The notes under the pieces were generated by a model, which did not search any database, was not told the origin of the DNA, and saw nothing but the letters and a program-made list of their open reading frames with translations. This document shows, one piece after another, positions 29,856 to 38,592 of a stretch of DNA of 64,000 nucleotides. Position numbers and translations under genes: made by a program. Within the stretch, counting starts at the first letter, position 1, and each line of letters starts with the position of its first letter. This DNA comes from Planctomycetota bacterium (GTDB taxonomy: Bacteria > Planctomycetota > UBA11346): assembly GCA_014193115.1 (NCBI GenBank), contig BJHQ01000001.1, positions 768,107 through 832,106 of the forward strand, written 5' to 3'.

Positions 29856-30350
29856 GTGCGCTGCCCAACCTGCAATCAGGACGACGACCGGGTCATCGAA
29901 TCCCGGGCGCTTGAAGATGGCACCGCCATCCGCCGCCGCCGGGAATGCAATGCCTGCGGCCGGCGTTTCACCACCTATGAGCGCTGCGAAGGCGAAGAGG
30001 TCCTGCGGGTGGTCAAGAAGGATGGCCGGATCGAAAGCTTCGATCGCCGCAAGCTGGTCCGCGGGCTGCTGATCGCCTGCGAAAAACGGCCGGTGCCGGC
30101 GGACGCGATCGAGGCTGCCGCCAACCGGGTCCATCACCATCTGATGGCGGCTGGCGAACGCGAGGTGCCGTCGGTGCGGATCGGCGAGCTGGCGATGGAC
30201 GAGCTCCACCGCCTCGACCAGGTGGCCTACGTGCGCTACGCCTCCGTGTACCGCGAGTTCAAGGATCTCGCTGAACTGCTCGGCGAGATGCGCCGGGTGC
30301 TGTCGCCCGCGCCGGGATCATCGCCGCCCCGCCCGCCGGGATCGCTGTGA
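29856..30350 (+). CDS. nrdR: Transcriptional repressor NrdR
   Basis: NrdR represses ribonucleotide reductase genes in response to ATP/dATP bound in its ATP cone. The N-terminal zinc ribbon is complete (MRCPTCNQDD and CNACGRRF), followed by the ATP cone (VVKKDGRIESFDRRKLVRGL) and the helical tail LAMDELHRLDQVAYVRYASVYREF. It has 164 residues, the normal size. The start is GTG at 29856. The last bases overlap the next gene (GTGA), so the ATP-cone protein is translationally coupled. Its likely target here is nrdJ. Confidence 0.95.
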   Translation: MRCPTCNQDDDRVIESRALEDGTAIRRRRECNACGRRFTTYERCEGEEVLRVVKKDGRIESFDRRKLVRGLLIACEKRPVPADAIEAAANRVHHHLMAAGEREVPSVRIGELAMDELHRLDQVAYVRYASVYREFKDLAELLGEMRRVLSPAPGSSPPRPPGSL

Positions 30351-31783
30351 AGCCTGCCACGCTGCGCAAACGCGACGGCCAGGTGGTGAGCTTCGTCCCC
30401 ACTCCGATCGCCGGCGCCATCCGCCGGGCGATGGAGGCGGCCGGCGACGCCGACGCCGACTGCGCCGGCGAACTGGCCATGGTCGTGGTCGACCACCTCA
30501 CCCACACCTGCGATGGCGATTGCGTCGATATCGAAGAGGTCCAGGACGCGGTCATCCACATTCTGCTCGAAACCGGTCACTACGACACCGCCCTGGCGTT
30601 CGTGCGCTACCGCGAGGACCGCGAACGCTTCCGGCGTTCGGCCCGGACCCGTGATGCCGCTTCTGCCGGGGTGGCCCCGAACCTGCACGTGGTCGAGCCC
30701 AATGGCCGGCGCCGGCTGTGGGATCGGGCCTGGCTCGGTGAATTGCTCGCCGTCCGCTGTGGGCTCGACGACAAGGCCCTGTCCGAGGTCCTGCCGCTGG
30801 TCGAGGACAGTCTGGCCGGATCGCTGATCACCGAGATCGCCACGCCCCTGCTGTTCAGCCTGGTCGATGCCGCCCTGGTGCGCAGCGGCCGCCATGCCCT
30901 GGCCGCCGAGCGCTCACCGCTGCGCCTCGACCGGGCCCAGGTCCGCGAGCTGATCAGCCGCGGCGGCGATGGCCGGACCTCCCTCGAACGGATCGGCCGT
31001 CTGGCCAGCGAACAGCTTGCGCTTTCGGAAGGTTACCCCGAGGCCGTGGTCCGCCTCGCCTGCCGCGGCCGGTTGTGGATCGACGGCCTCGACGATCACC
31101 GTCGCGGCAGTCAGCTCACCGCCACCGTCGACGGCATCACCAATCCCTGGCAGGTCCTGGCCTCGGCCATGGCCCTGGCCGCTGACGCCCAGCGCCGTTG
31201 GCGGCGGATCCGCCTGGTCCTGCCGCCGGCGATCCTCGGCCACCTCGAACGCGGCGCCCAGGCGCTGGTGCCGGCGATCAGCGGCCTGGCCCGCATGGCC
31301 CAGGTCCACCTGTACTGCGACGGCCGCACGCCTCTGCTGTCCGCCTGGCCATTCGCTGGCGAAAAGGTCGGCTTGGCCACGTATCACGACGATTTCCTGC
31401 TGCTCCGCCGGCTGCACGACATGGGCCTGCCCTATCTGTCCGGACCGCACCTGATGAGCGGCGCCCATCGCCGCCGGGTGGCGGTCGATCTCGCCCTGAA
31501 CGCCCAGGGCCTCGAAGGCGAGCACGCCCAGATGGACGCCCTGGCCATGGCCCTGGTCGCCGCCTGCCGCCGCCGCCTCGACCAGCTGCTGTGCGAAGGC
31601 GAGCGGGATTTCGACGGCGCCGACCTGCGCTTCGCTCTGTTTGGCCTGCCCATCGATTCGCCCTCGGGCCAATACCTGGAACGCCAGGTGATCCAGGAAG
31701 GCGCCCGCCACGGCATCACCCTGGTCCGCACCGCGCATCTGCATGAAGAAGCCTGCGCCCATTTGGGGCGGCTGCTGGAGTGA
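30347..31783 (+). CDS. ATP-cone protein with degenerate class III reductase-like region
   Basis: The 478-residue product has an N-terminal ATP cone (TLRKRDGQVVSFVPTPIAGAIRRAM, residues 5-95) ending in ALAFVRYREDRERFR. This is the regulatory domain found at the start of ribonucleotide reductases and in NrdR. The rest resembles the N-terminal part of NrdD-type reductases: LACRGRLWIDGLDDHRRG recalls their HxxGDIHIHDLD motif. The later catalytic barrel cysteines and the glycyl-radical motif near the C-terminus are not seen. It is therefore probably not a reductase but a dNTP-sensing relative. The GTG start overlaps the nrdR stop. The name is a domain call; the function is unknown. Confidence 0.7.
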   Translation: MKPATLRKRDGQVVSFVPTPIAGAIRRAMEAAGDADADCAGELAMVVVDHLTHTCDGDCVDIEEVQDAVIHILLETGHYDTALAFVRYREDRERFRRSARTRDAASAGVAPNLHVVEPNGRRRLWDRAWLGELLAVRCGLDDKALSEVLPLVEDSLAGSLITEIATPLLFSLVDAALVRSGRHALAAERSPLRLDRAQVRELISRGGDGRTSLERIGRLASEQLALSEGYPEAVVRLACRGRLWIDGLDDHRRGSQLTATVDGITNPWQVLASAMALAADAQRRWRRIRLVLPPAILGHLERGAQALVPAISGLARMAQVHLYCDGRTPLLSAWPFAGEKVGLATYHDDFLLLRRLHDMGLPYLSGPHLMSGAHRRRVAVDLALNAQGLEGEHAQMDALAMALVAACRRRLDQLLCEGERDFDGADLRFALFGLPIDSPSGQYLERQVIQEGARHGITLVRTAHLHEEACAHLGRLLE

Positions 31784-32037
31784 CCTGTGAGGGGCTTGGT
31801 GCTGCGGATGGGCGGCGCTGAGCGGCAGGCGGCGCTTCCGCTTCATCTGCGCAGGCCGCTTTTCCACCAGCCTGCGAGAGGCGAACGCGGAGGATTCGCT
31901 TGGATGGCGCCCGTCATCTCCTCTGCGATTTGTCAGGGAATAGGTGCGGTTGATCGATATCGGGCCAGGGTTGCGAAGCGCCGGGCATGCGGCCGAGCCT
32001 GGCCTTCCACCTTGACCGCGTTGCCGGGGAGCTGAGC

Positions 32038-33141
32038 GTGCCGGGCATGTCCACCGCTCCGGCACCCGGTTCCCAGCCCTTGGCTCCGTCGGCCCACGCT
32101 GACACCTATTTCCATCGCCTGAACCGGCAGACCGCGACCCGGCTGTGGATCAACAATCCGACTCCGGCCGAGGCCACCTGGGCCATCGCCCAAGGAGCGG
32201 TGAGCTGCACGTCGAATCCGACCTATGTGGCGCGGATGCTGAAAGAGGACCGCGTCGCGTCCCTCGCCTGCATCGACCAGGCGCTGCGGGAATCGTCTGA
32301 CGATGCGGTGGTCGCCGATCTGGTCCAAGGCCGGCTGCTGCAGCGGATCATGGCGATATTCGCAGCCGAGTACGACCGCGAACCAGGCCGGCGGGGATTC
32401 GTCTCGGTCCAGGGTGATCCGCGCTTCGATACCGACAGCGACCACATCATCACCGAGGTCAAACGCCATCGCCAACTCGGCCGGAATTACCTGGCGAAAA
32501 TCCCCGCCACCGCAGCCGGCCTGGCCGCCATCGAGTTCTGCATCAGTGAAGATCTGCCGTGCATCGCCACCGAGGTCTTCAGCCTGTCCCAGGCCCTGAC
32601 CGTGGCCGAGCTGCACCGCGCCTGCTCAGCCAAGTACAACAAGCGGCCGATCCTGTACCTGACCCACATCAGCGGGATCTTCGACGATTGCCTGATGGAC
32701 TACGCCAAAACCAACCACATCGACCTGCCGGCGGATCTCCTGCGCCAGGCCGGGCTGATCGTCGCCCGCGAGCAGTACCGCCAGATCACCAACCGCGGCT
32801 ACGAAGGCATCGTCATGCTCGGCGGTGGCGCCCGCGGCACCCATCATTTCACCGAGGTGGTGGGCGGCACCATGCACGTCACGGTCAATCCCAACACCGT
32901 GGAAGACCTGGTGAAATCCAATCCGCCGGTGGTCGACCGGATTCACGCCAGCGTGCCGGCCAGCGTCGTCGCCGAGCTCTGCCGGGCGCTGCCCGACCTG
33001 TCCATCGCCCTGGTCCCCGGCGCCCAGCAGCCCGCGGAGTTCGAACACTACGCCCCGGTGAAGTTCTTTTTGGCGGCCTTCACCAAGGGCTGGAACGCGC
33101 TGCTGGCCGAGATCGCTGCGCGCCGCGCCGCACGCACCTGA
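32038..33141 (+). CDS. Transaldolase-family protein
   Basis: Transaldolases move a dihydroxyacetone unit through a Schiff-base lysine. The barrel motifs seen are LWINNPTPAEA near the N-terminus, AVSCTSNPTYVARML (the SNPT motif), and the likely Schiff-base lysine in NYLAKIPATAAGLAAIE, followed by ATEVFSLSQAL. The start was set at GTG 32038 because GGGGAG lies 6 nt upstream; an in-frame ATG at 32047 and another at 31987 are alternatives. At about 367 residues it is longer than TalB and belongs to a less studied branch. It could serve the pentose phosphate pathway with gnd, but its substrate cannot be assigned. Nothing was recognised in 31784-32037. Confidence 0.75.
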   Translation: MPGMSTAPAPGSQPLAPSAHADTYFHRLNRQTATRLWINNPTPAEATWAIAQGAVSCTSNPTYVARMLKEDRVASLACIDQALRESSDDAVVADLVQGRLLQRIMAIFAAEYDREPGRRGFVSVQGDPRFDTDSDHIITEVKRHRQLGRNYLAKIPATAAGLAAIEFCISEDLPCIATEVFSLSQALTVAELHRACSAKYNKRPILYLTHISGIFDDCLMDYAKTNHIDLPADLLRQAGLIVAREQYRQITNRGYEGIVMLGGGARGTHHFTEVVGGTMHVTVNPNTVEDLVKSNPPVVDRIHASVPASVVAELCRALPDLSIALVPGAQQPAEFEHYAPVKFFLAAFTKGWNALLAEIAARRAART

Positions 33142-33144
33142 ACG

Positions 33145-33753
33145 TCAGCCGGCGGCACCCACCGCCGCGGCGAATGCCGCCATTTTCCCTGGATCTTTGA
33201 TCCCGGGCGACGACTCGATGCCGCTGCTGACGTCCACCGCCCAGGGCCGGGCGGCGCGGATGGCGTCGGCGACGGTCGATGGGGTCAGCCCGCCGGCGAG
33301 CATCAGCGGATGGCCCAGGTCGGTTCCGGCCAGCGCCGCGTAGTCCCAGCCGTGGCCGGTGCCGCCGCCTCCGCTGGGCGCATCGACCAAGGCGACGGCG
33401 CAGGGATAGGCGCGGATGACCGACGGCGTCGTGCCGGCGGCGAAGGCTTTGATCACCGGCCAGCGGGTGGCGATGGAATCGGCCAGGTCCGCCGATTCCT
33501 GTCCGTGGAGCTGGATCGCAGACGCCCGGCAGGCTTCGCCGGCGGCGGTGATGTCGGCCGGATCGGCGTCCATGAACAACAGCACGACGCTGACGGGTGG
33601 TGGCACCAGGCGGGCGAGCTCCGCGGCGCGATCCGCCGGGATCCGGCGTGGCCCGCGGGCGAGATTGAAGCCGATGGCGTCGGCGCCGCAGGCCACCGCG
33701 GCGAGGACGTCCGCCTCTCGGGCCAGTCCGCAGAACTTGATCCGAGTGCGCAT
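33145..33753 (-). CDS. trpF: Phosphoribosylanthranilate isomerase
   Basis: It converts phosphoribosylanthranilate to carboxyphenylaminodeoxyribulose phosphate in tryptophan synthesis. The TIM-barrel motifs are present: MRTRIKFCGLAREADVLAA with the catalytic cysteine, ADAIGFNLARGPRRI, the catalytic aspartate in ALVDAPSGGGGTGHGWDY, LMLAGGLTPSTV and AVDVSSGIESSPGIKD. The start at 33753 gives 202 residues, the usual size; an ATG 75 bp upstream has no family support. No other trp gene is nearby. It may be cotranscribed with the microprotein and phosphoesterase upstream. Confidence 0.93.
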   Translation of the reverse strand: MRTRIKFCGLAREADVLAAVACGADAIGFNLARGPRRIPADRAAELARLVPPPVSVVLLFMDADPADITAAGEACRASAIQLHGQESADLADSIATRWPVIKAFAAGTTPSVIRAYPCAVALVDAPSGGGGTGHGWDYAALAGTDLGHPLMLAGGLTPSTVADAIRAARPWAVDVSSGIESSPGIKDPGKMAAFAAAVGAAG

Positions 33754-33811
33754 GCGGGCTTTGCTCCGAATCAGGAAAACAGCGCCAATAGGGTCGGCAT
33801 CACGGTCCAGG

Positions 33812-33904
33812 TCACTTCTCGCCGTCACCCGAACTCATGAACACCACCACCGCGACCACGACGACCGCCACGACCACCAGGCCGATGGCGACCACGCCCA
33901 TCAT
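33812..33904 (-). CDS. 30-residue single-span membrane microprotein
   Basis: The ATG at 33904 overlaps the stop of the metallophosphoesterase gene (ATGA), which implies translational coupling. The product is almost only a membrane helix (MMGVVAIGLVVVAVVVVAVV, then VFMSSGDGEK). It is too short for homology assignment. The coupling and clean hydrophobic design support it; the GC-rich repetitive GTC/GTG codons argue for caution. Confidence 0.5.
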   Translation of the reverse strand: MMGVVAIGLVVVAVVVVAVVVFMSSGDGEK

Positions 33905-34632
33905 TTGCCCTGATACAGCCGCGCGGCGAGGATCTCAGGCAGGTTGGCGGCGCGGATCTTGTTGGCGGCGGCATCGATGTCGTATTCGACCCGGACGATG
34001 TTGACCAGCTTGGCGTCGCTGTCGAAGACCGCATAGCTGGCCCGGTTGTTCTCGTCCCGGGGCTGGCCGACGCTGCCGGCGTTGACGATGATCGACAGAT
34101 CGTCGTCCACCGGCATCTCGGGATCGAGGGTGTAGGTGATCGGATCGGTATCGAAGAAACCAACTGGTACGTGGCTGTGGCCGAGGAAGCCGAGCCGGGC
34201 GCCTAGTCCGCGCAGGGACTCGAAGGACTGCTGGGCGTCGAACACGGTCTGGATGTAATTGAACTGCTCGGGCTGATGGAAGGTGCCGTGGGCCACCGCG
34301 CAGTGCGGATAGGTGATGGTCAGCGGCAGGTTGGCCAGCCAATCCTTCTGCTCGGGAGAGAGCTGGTCGCGGGTCCAGATCGCCGCCGCCTTGGCGTAGG
34401 CGTTGAACGCGTCGATCGAGATCTTGCCCACCGCGGCCCAGTCATGGTTGCCGGCGATGCAGTCGCATTTGAGTTCGCGGATGGTCTCCAGGCATTGCCG
34501 AGGCTCAGCGCCATAGCCGACCACATCACCGAGGCAGATGATCTTATCGATCGCCCGGGTCTTCAGATCGGCAAGGATGGCGCCCAGCGCCTCGGTGTTG
34601 CCGTGGATGTCGCCGAGCAGGGCGTAGCGCAC
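33901..34632 (-). CDS. Calcineurin-like metallophosphoesterase (YfcE/MJ0936 type)
   Basis: This is a 243-residue cytoplasmic phosphoesterase with two metals. The metal ligands are all present: GDIHGN at the N-terminus, GDVVGYGAEP, CIAGNHDWA, and GHSHVP toward the C-terminus. Such proteins hydrolyse phosphodiesters or phosphoproteins (PP2A-like superfamily); the substrate here is unknown. The ABC-2 permease gene lies 27 bp upstream, and the microprotein overlaps its stop, so all are likely one unit. A role in reversing the window's Ser/Thr kinases is possible but unsupported. Confidence 0.85.
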   Translation of the reverse strand: MRYALLGDIHGNTEALGAILADLKTRAIDKIICLGDVVGYGAEPRQCLETIRELKCDCIAGNHDWAAVGKISIDAFNAYAKAAAIWTRDQLSPEQKDWLANLPLTITYPHCAVAHGTFHQPEQFNYIQTVFDAQQSFESLRGLGARLGFLGHSHVPVGFFDTDPITYTLDPEMPVDDDLSIIVNAGSVGQPRDENNRASYAVFDSDAKLVNIVRVEYDIDAAANKIRAANLPEILAARLYQGK

Positions 34633-34659
34633 GGGAGCGTCTCCTGGAGAGGATGCGGG

Positions 34660-35421
34660 TCAGCGGATGTCCTGGCGCTGGAATGCTGCCAGCCCGGTCA
34701 GGAGACAGCCTGCGCCGAACAGCGCCGAGTAAAGCCCGGCCGCGGGCAGGTACCACGGCCACAGGGCGAGGCCGGTGCCCTGGACCGCGTCGTCGGCATT
34801 GAACGCCGCCAAAGCCGGGATCGGACCCCAGCCCGGAATCAGGTGTCCGGCGACAAAGGCCCCGGCGCACAGCACCAGGTTGGCGCTGAGGGCGATCCGG
34901 GTCGCCAGGGCGGTGGCCAGGCAGGCGATCACCGCGGTATGCATCAGGCCCAAGGCGTGGGCGCCGAGGATTGCGGACCACGGGACGGTCAGCGGCTCAT
35001 CGGGCCACAGGTGCCGCTCGAATTCGAATCCGGTGACCCGGCCGACCGCCATCACCGCCAGATGGGTTCCGACCACCACCAAGGTCGAGGCCGCCGCCGC
35101 AAGAAAAACGCCGAGGGCTTTGCCTGCCAAATAGGCGCCGCGGCTGACTGGTTTGGCGAACAGGGTCAACGCAGTGCGGTCGGCCAGTTCGGCGTGGACC
35201 GCAAGCGACGCCAGCACCGCGGCCAGCACCAGCCCGTCGACCGTGGCCGCAGCGATGCCCGCGGTGGCGGTCATCCGGATGCGGTCGTCGACCTCGAAGT
35301 TGAACATGCCGAACAAACCGGTGAGCAGGACCAGGGCGATGCCGAGGCCGGTGGCCAGCCAGGTCGCCGGCTGGCGCACGGCATCAGCCACGGTCACCCG
35401 GACGATCGCGGCGAAAGCCAT
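34660..35421 (-). CDS. ABC-2 type permease-like membrane protein
   Basis: The 253-residue protein has about six hydrophobic segments, beginning with TWLATGLGIALVLLTGLFGM, and the family-typical segment ALTLFAKPVSRGAYLAGKALG after the second helix. It resembles the membrane subunit of ABC-2 exporters (NosY/CcmB-like). No ATPase subunit is adjacent, so it is either an orphan subunit or its ATPase lies elsewhere. It ends 27 bp before the metallophosphoesterase gene. Confidence 0.75.
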   Translation of the reverse strand: MAFAAIVRVTVADAVRQPATWLATGLGIALVLLTGLFGMFNFEVDDRIRMTATAGIAAATVDGLVLAAVLASLAVHAELADRTALTLFAKPVSRGAYLAGKALGVFLAAAASTLVVVGTHLAVMAVGRVTGFEFERHLWPDEPLTVPWSAILGAHALGLMHTAVIACLATALATRIALSANLVLCAGAFVAGHLIPGWGPIPALAAFNADDAVQGTGLALWPWYLPAAGLYSALFGAGCLLTGLAAFQRQDIR

Positions 35422-35504
35422 GGGCGGATGTTCGCAGCCGGATCAGCCAGGGGAATCGCCGGCCTCGGTCGGAGGGGCGCTGAGGGGGGCCAGCGGATCC
35501 CGCG

Positions 35505-36341
35505 TCAAATCTGCCCTGAGCGCCACTGGCTCGGGGCGACGCCGTAGCGGCGGCGGAAAGCCCTGGCGAAATAATTGGCATCGTTGAAGCCGCACTGGGC
35601 GGCCACGTCGCGGACCGGCAGGGTCCGGCCGGCGAGCAGGCGCTGGGCGAGGTCGAACCGCCGTTCCAGCTGGTAGGCCTTGGGAGCGATGCCCAGAGTG
35701 GCGGTGGCCCGGCGGTAGACCGTGCTCGGCGCGATGCGGTGGCGACGGCTGATGGCGGTGATCGACGGGGGTGCGGCTGGATCGCCGGTCGCCAGCTGGT
35801 GGACCACCGTGTCCACATCCACCGCTGGCGGTTTGGCCGCGATGGCCGCCACCAGTTGCCAGGCCATGGCGATGTGGCGGGTCGGCGGGAAGGCCCGCTC
35901 GACGGTACCGGACAAGGCCTCGGCCAGCAGCCGATCGACCGTTGCCGGATCGCCGATCCGGCCGAGGGGCTGGCTGGGAGTCAGCCCGATGCTGGCCAGG
36001 GCCGGCAGGGCCAGCGGGCCTTCGAGACCGATCCATCGGTAGCGCCACGGTCGCTGCGGATCGTCAGCGTATTCCACCGGAAGCCCGGGAAAGAAGACAA
36101 ACACGTCGCCGGGCCCGACATCCCAGGTGCGGCCGCCGAATGCCATGGTTCCGTGGCCGCTGTGGATCAGATGCGGCGTCGGCCTGGTGATGTCCGGATT
36201 GTAATTGCGGAAGCCGCCATGGCTCACGAAGTCGCCGACGATGTTCAGCGACAGATCCACGACCACCCCAGTGGCCGGAGCGACCGGCCGATTGGTCGCG
36301 AAGCGGTAATGAAACCGTGCCGACCGGTGCCAGATGGTCAT
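35505..36341 (-). CDS. AraC-family transcriptional regulator
   Basis: The 278-residue protein has an N-terminal cupin-like sensor (HGTMAFGGRTWDVGPGDVFVFF, residues about 60-85) and a C-terminal double helix-turn-helix (LAQRLLAGRTLPVRDVAAQC, then GFNDANYFARAFRRRYGVAPSQW). This layout is typical of sugar-sensing regulators in PVC genomes. The Gfo/Idh oxidoreductase gene ends 36 bp upstream on the same strand, so it probably controls that gene or the secreted esterase and large protein beyond it. The 35422-35504 gap shows nothing. Confidence 0.9.
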   Translation of the reverse strand: MTIWHRSARFHYRFATNRPVAPATGVVVDLSLNIVGDFVSHGGFRNYNPDITRPTPHLIHSGHGTMAFGGRTWDVGPGDVFVFFPGLPVEYADDPQRPWRYRWIGLEGPLALPALASIGLTPSQPLGRIGDPATVDRLLAEALSGTVERAFPPTRHIAMAWQLVAAIAAKPPAVDVDTVVHQLATGDPAAPPSITAISRRHRIAPSTVYRRATATLGIAPKAYQLERRFDLAQRLLAGRTLPVRDVAAQCGFNDANYFARAFRRRYGVAPSQWRSGQI

Positions 36342-36377
36342 GGCGGCGTCCTCAAGGGGTCAGCGCCGGTCCCGCCA

Positions 36378-37436
36378 TCAGGTGATGGCGACTTCGCGGC
36401 CGGTCTCGGCCGATTTATAGATTCCGTCGAGGATCTGCTGGACCATCAGGCCGTGTTCACCGCTCGAGTCGTTGGCCCGTTCGCCGCGGCAGACATCGAC
36501 GAAATGCTTCATTTTCACCGCGAAGATGTCATCCTTGCCGACATAGGCGGGAGTCTGGTTCCACTGGTAGCCGTCGTGGTCGGTGAAGACCACCGGCGGA
36601 TCGAAGGTGGCGCCGGCCTTGGTGCCCATGATCTGGAAGTTCCACACATCCTTTTCGATGTGGGCGGCGAAGGACGACTCGATCACCATCACCGCACCGT
36701 TGGCGAAACGGACGAAGCCGATCGCGAGATCCTCGACGGTGTAGGTCTTGTGGTCCCAGTTCGGCCACTGGCACAGCGCGGTCATCGGCTGGTCGCCGAG
36801 ATAGGTCGAGCACATGCCGCTGGCCGCCACCGGCTTGGGCATGCCCATGGCATAGTGGGCCATCTCGGTGACGTGGACGCCGATGTCGATCATCGGCCCG
36901 CCGCCCTGCAAATCTTTGCGCCCGAACACGCCCCAGTTGGGGATGCCGCGGCGGCGCAGGGCCTGGACCCGGGCGTATTTGACCTCGCCGAACACGCCGG
37001 CCTCGGCCTGCTTGCGCAGCGCCTGGGTGCGCGGGTCGAACCGCCACTGGAAACCGCAGACCAGCACCTTGCCGGCTTTGGCCGCGGCGGCGTTCATCGC
37101 TTTGCACTCGGCGGCGTTCGTCGCCATCGGCTTTTCGACGATGACATGGCGTCCGGCTTCAAGGGCGGCGATGGTGTTGGCTGCGTGCAGGCCGTTCGGG
37201 GTGCAGACGCTGACCGCGTCGAGGGTGTCTTCCTTGGCGAGCAGCTCGCGGAAGTCGGCATAGCAGCGTTCGATGCCGAAATCGGCTTTGACCTTGGTGA
37301 AGTTCTTGTCGCTGACATCGGCGGCCGCCACCAGTTCGACGCCGGGCAGCGCCTTCAAGTACTTCATGTGGGTCATGGCGATGCCGCCAGCGCCGATGAA
37401 TCCGACGCGAAAGGGCTTTGGTGCGGTGGTGGTCAT
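36378..37436 (-). CDS. Gfo/Idh/MocA-family NAD(P)-dependent oxidoreductase
   Basis: These enzymes oxidise sugars or cyclitols with NAD(P). The Rossmann motif is FRVGFIGAGGIAMTHMKYL, the catalytic EKP is in HVIVEKPMATNAAE, and the substrate-side GGGPMIDIGVHVTEM motif carries the usual Asp and His. The start at 37436 follows GGAGAG at about 7 nt, giving 352 residues. The neighbouring AraC regulator and the LacI-type palindrome upstream point to regulation by a sugar. The exact substrate is unknown. Confidence 0.88.
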   Translation of the reverse strand: MTTTAPKPFRVGFIGAGGIAMTHMKYLKALPGVELVAAADVSDKNFTKVKADFGIERCYADFRELLAKEDTLDAVSVCTPNGLHAANTIAALEAGRHVIVEKPMATNAAECKAMNAAAAKAGKVLVCGFQWRFDPRTQALRKQAEAGVFGEVKYARVQALRRRGIPNWGVFGRKDLQGGGPMIDIGVHVTEMAHYAMGMPKPVAASGMCSTYLGDQPMTALCQWPNWDHKTYTVEDLAIGFVRFANGAVMVIESSFAAHIEKDVWNFQIMGTKAGATFDPPVVFTDHDGYQWNQTPAYVGKDDIFAVKMKHFVDVCRGERANDSSGEHGLMVQQILDGIYKSAETGREVAIT

Positions 37437-37532
37437 GGATTCGCTCTCCGGGTGGGTCCGCGCCCCTGGTCGGGAGTCCGCGCGGGTGCCGCCGTTGGGT
37501 GGGATGACGATACTGCGACGTGACGAAACGGA

Positions 37533-37546
37533 TGGAAGCGCTTCCA
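37533..37546. promoter_or_regulatory. LacI/GalR-type operator palindrome
   Basis: The 14-bp perfect palindrome TGGAAGCGCTTCCA has the central CG and flanking half-sites of LacI-family operators. It lies 97 bp upstream of the Gfo/Idh start codon, in the 297-bp gap before the secreted esterase gene. No LacI-type regulator is in the window. Nothing else was recognised in 37437-37733. Confidence 0.5.
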
Positions 37547-37733
37547 AGGATGGCGGAAGAGACGCCAATCAGGCAGGAAGTCGATCATCCTGGATGACGC
37601 AGGTGGGGAACCGCGAAGGCAACCGCGAAGGAGCCCAAGCGCTCAGGTGGTGGAAGGCTTGAGGAGTCGAGTGGCCAGCGCAGCAAATCCCTGGTTTTCC
37701 CATGGCGTTTGGCGGTTCATGGCGTTTGCCAGC

Positions 37734-38543
37734 TCATGGCGCCTTGGTCCGCTTCTGGCTGAACAGCCAAGGCAGCAGATCCGGCTCGCCATAGGCGTTG
37801 ACCCAGGATTTGTGGGCGACTCCGGGGTAATGGGTGAATTTCGGGGTTCCGCCGGCGGATTCCAGGGCGATGATCATCTGCTGGGACTGGTCGAGCGCGA
37901 TCACCTGATCGTCGTCGCCGTGGAAGGCCCAGATCGGCAGCCTGGCAAAATCCTTGGCCCGGCCGGGGTCGCCTCCACCGCAGATCGGCACCGCTGCGGC
38001 GAACAACGTCGGCCAGCGCTGGACGGCCTCCCAGGTGCCGTAGCCGCCCATCGACAGGCCGGTGAGATAGAGCCGGTCAACATCGATCGGCTCCTTGGCG
38101 ACCAACTCGTCGATCAAGGTCCTGACCAGGGCCAGGGTCGGCGAAGGCGCCTCGGCCATGGCCTTGGTCCTGGTACTCCAGCCAGCGGTCGCCCAAAGCT
38201 GGTTGGTCGGCACCTGGGGGATGACCACGAACGCCGGAAAATCCGTGCGGTTCTTGCCGCTGAACAGCGGTCGGAAGTGGCCGACCTGCCTGCTGTTGTC
38301 CTCACCGCGCTCGCCTGCGCCGTGCAGGCAGAGCAGCAGCGGATAGCGGTTCCCGGCCACCACCTGGGGCGGGGCGAGGAAACGATACCTGAGCAGGCCG
38401 GCGGCGTCCCCAGGCGGCGAAAAGGTCCGCGCCTCGGGCTGGTCAGCCGATTCGCCAGCGGCAAGCTCAGAGGAAACTCCAGGGAAAAGTACGGTCATGG
38501 CGATCATTCCGATGATGACCAATGGCGGTGCGGTGGCGGTCAT
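37734..38543 (-). CDS. Secreted alpha/beta-hydrolase esterase/peptidase
   Basis: The 269-residue protein starts with a hydrophobic export segment (PPLVIIGMIAMTVLFPGVSS). The alpha/beta-hydrolase core has the oxyanion region LLLCLHGAGERGEDN, the nucleophile elbow LTGLSMGGYGTWE, the likely acid in IWAFHGDDDQVIA and the likely histidine in VAHKSWVNAY. This arrangement fits the PhoE/LpqC-like 'predicted peptidase' group often found with polysaccharide esterases. It is 49 bp downstream of the large secreted protein gene and probably shares its transcript. Confidence 0.82.
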   Translation of the reverse strand: MTATAPPLVIIGMIAMTVLFPGVSSELAAGESADQPEARTFSPPGDAAGLLRYRFLAPPQVVAGNRYPLLLCLHGAGERGEDNSRQVGHFRPLFSGKNRTDFPAFVVIPQVPTNQLWATAGWSTRTKAMAEAPSPTLALVRTLIDELVAKEPIDVDRLYLTGLSMGGYGTWEAVQRWPTLFAAAVPICGGGDPGRAKDFARLPIWAFHGDDDQVIALDQSQQMIIALESAGGTPKFTHYPGVAHKSWVNAYGEPDLLPWLFSQKRTKAP

Positions 38544-38592
38544 CGCGCAGGTCTACCCCGATGCGCTTCTGGACGTTGACGGATCTTTCGGC

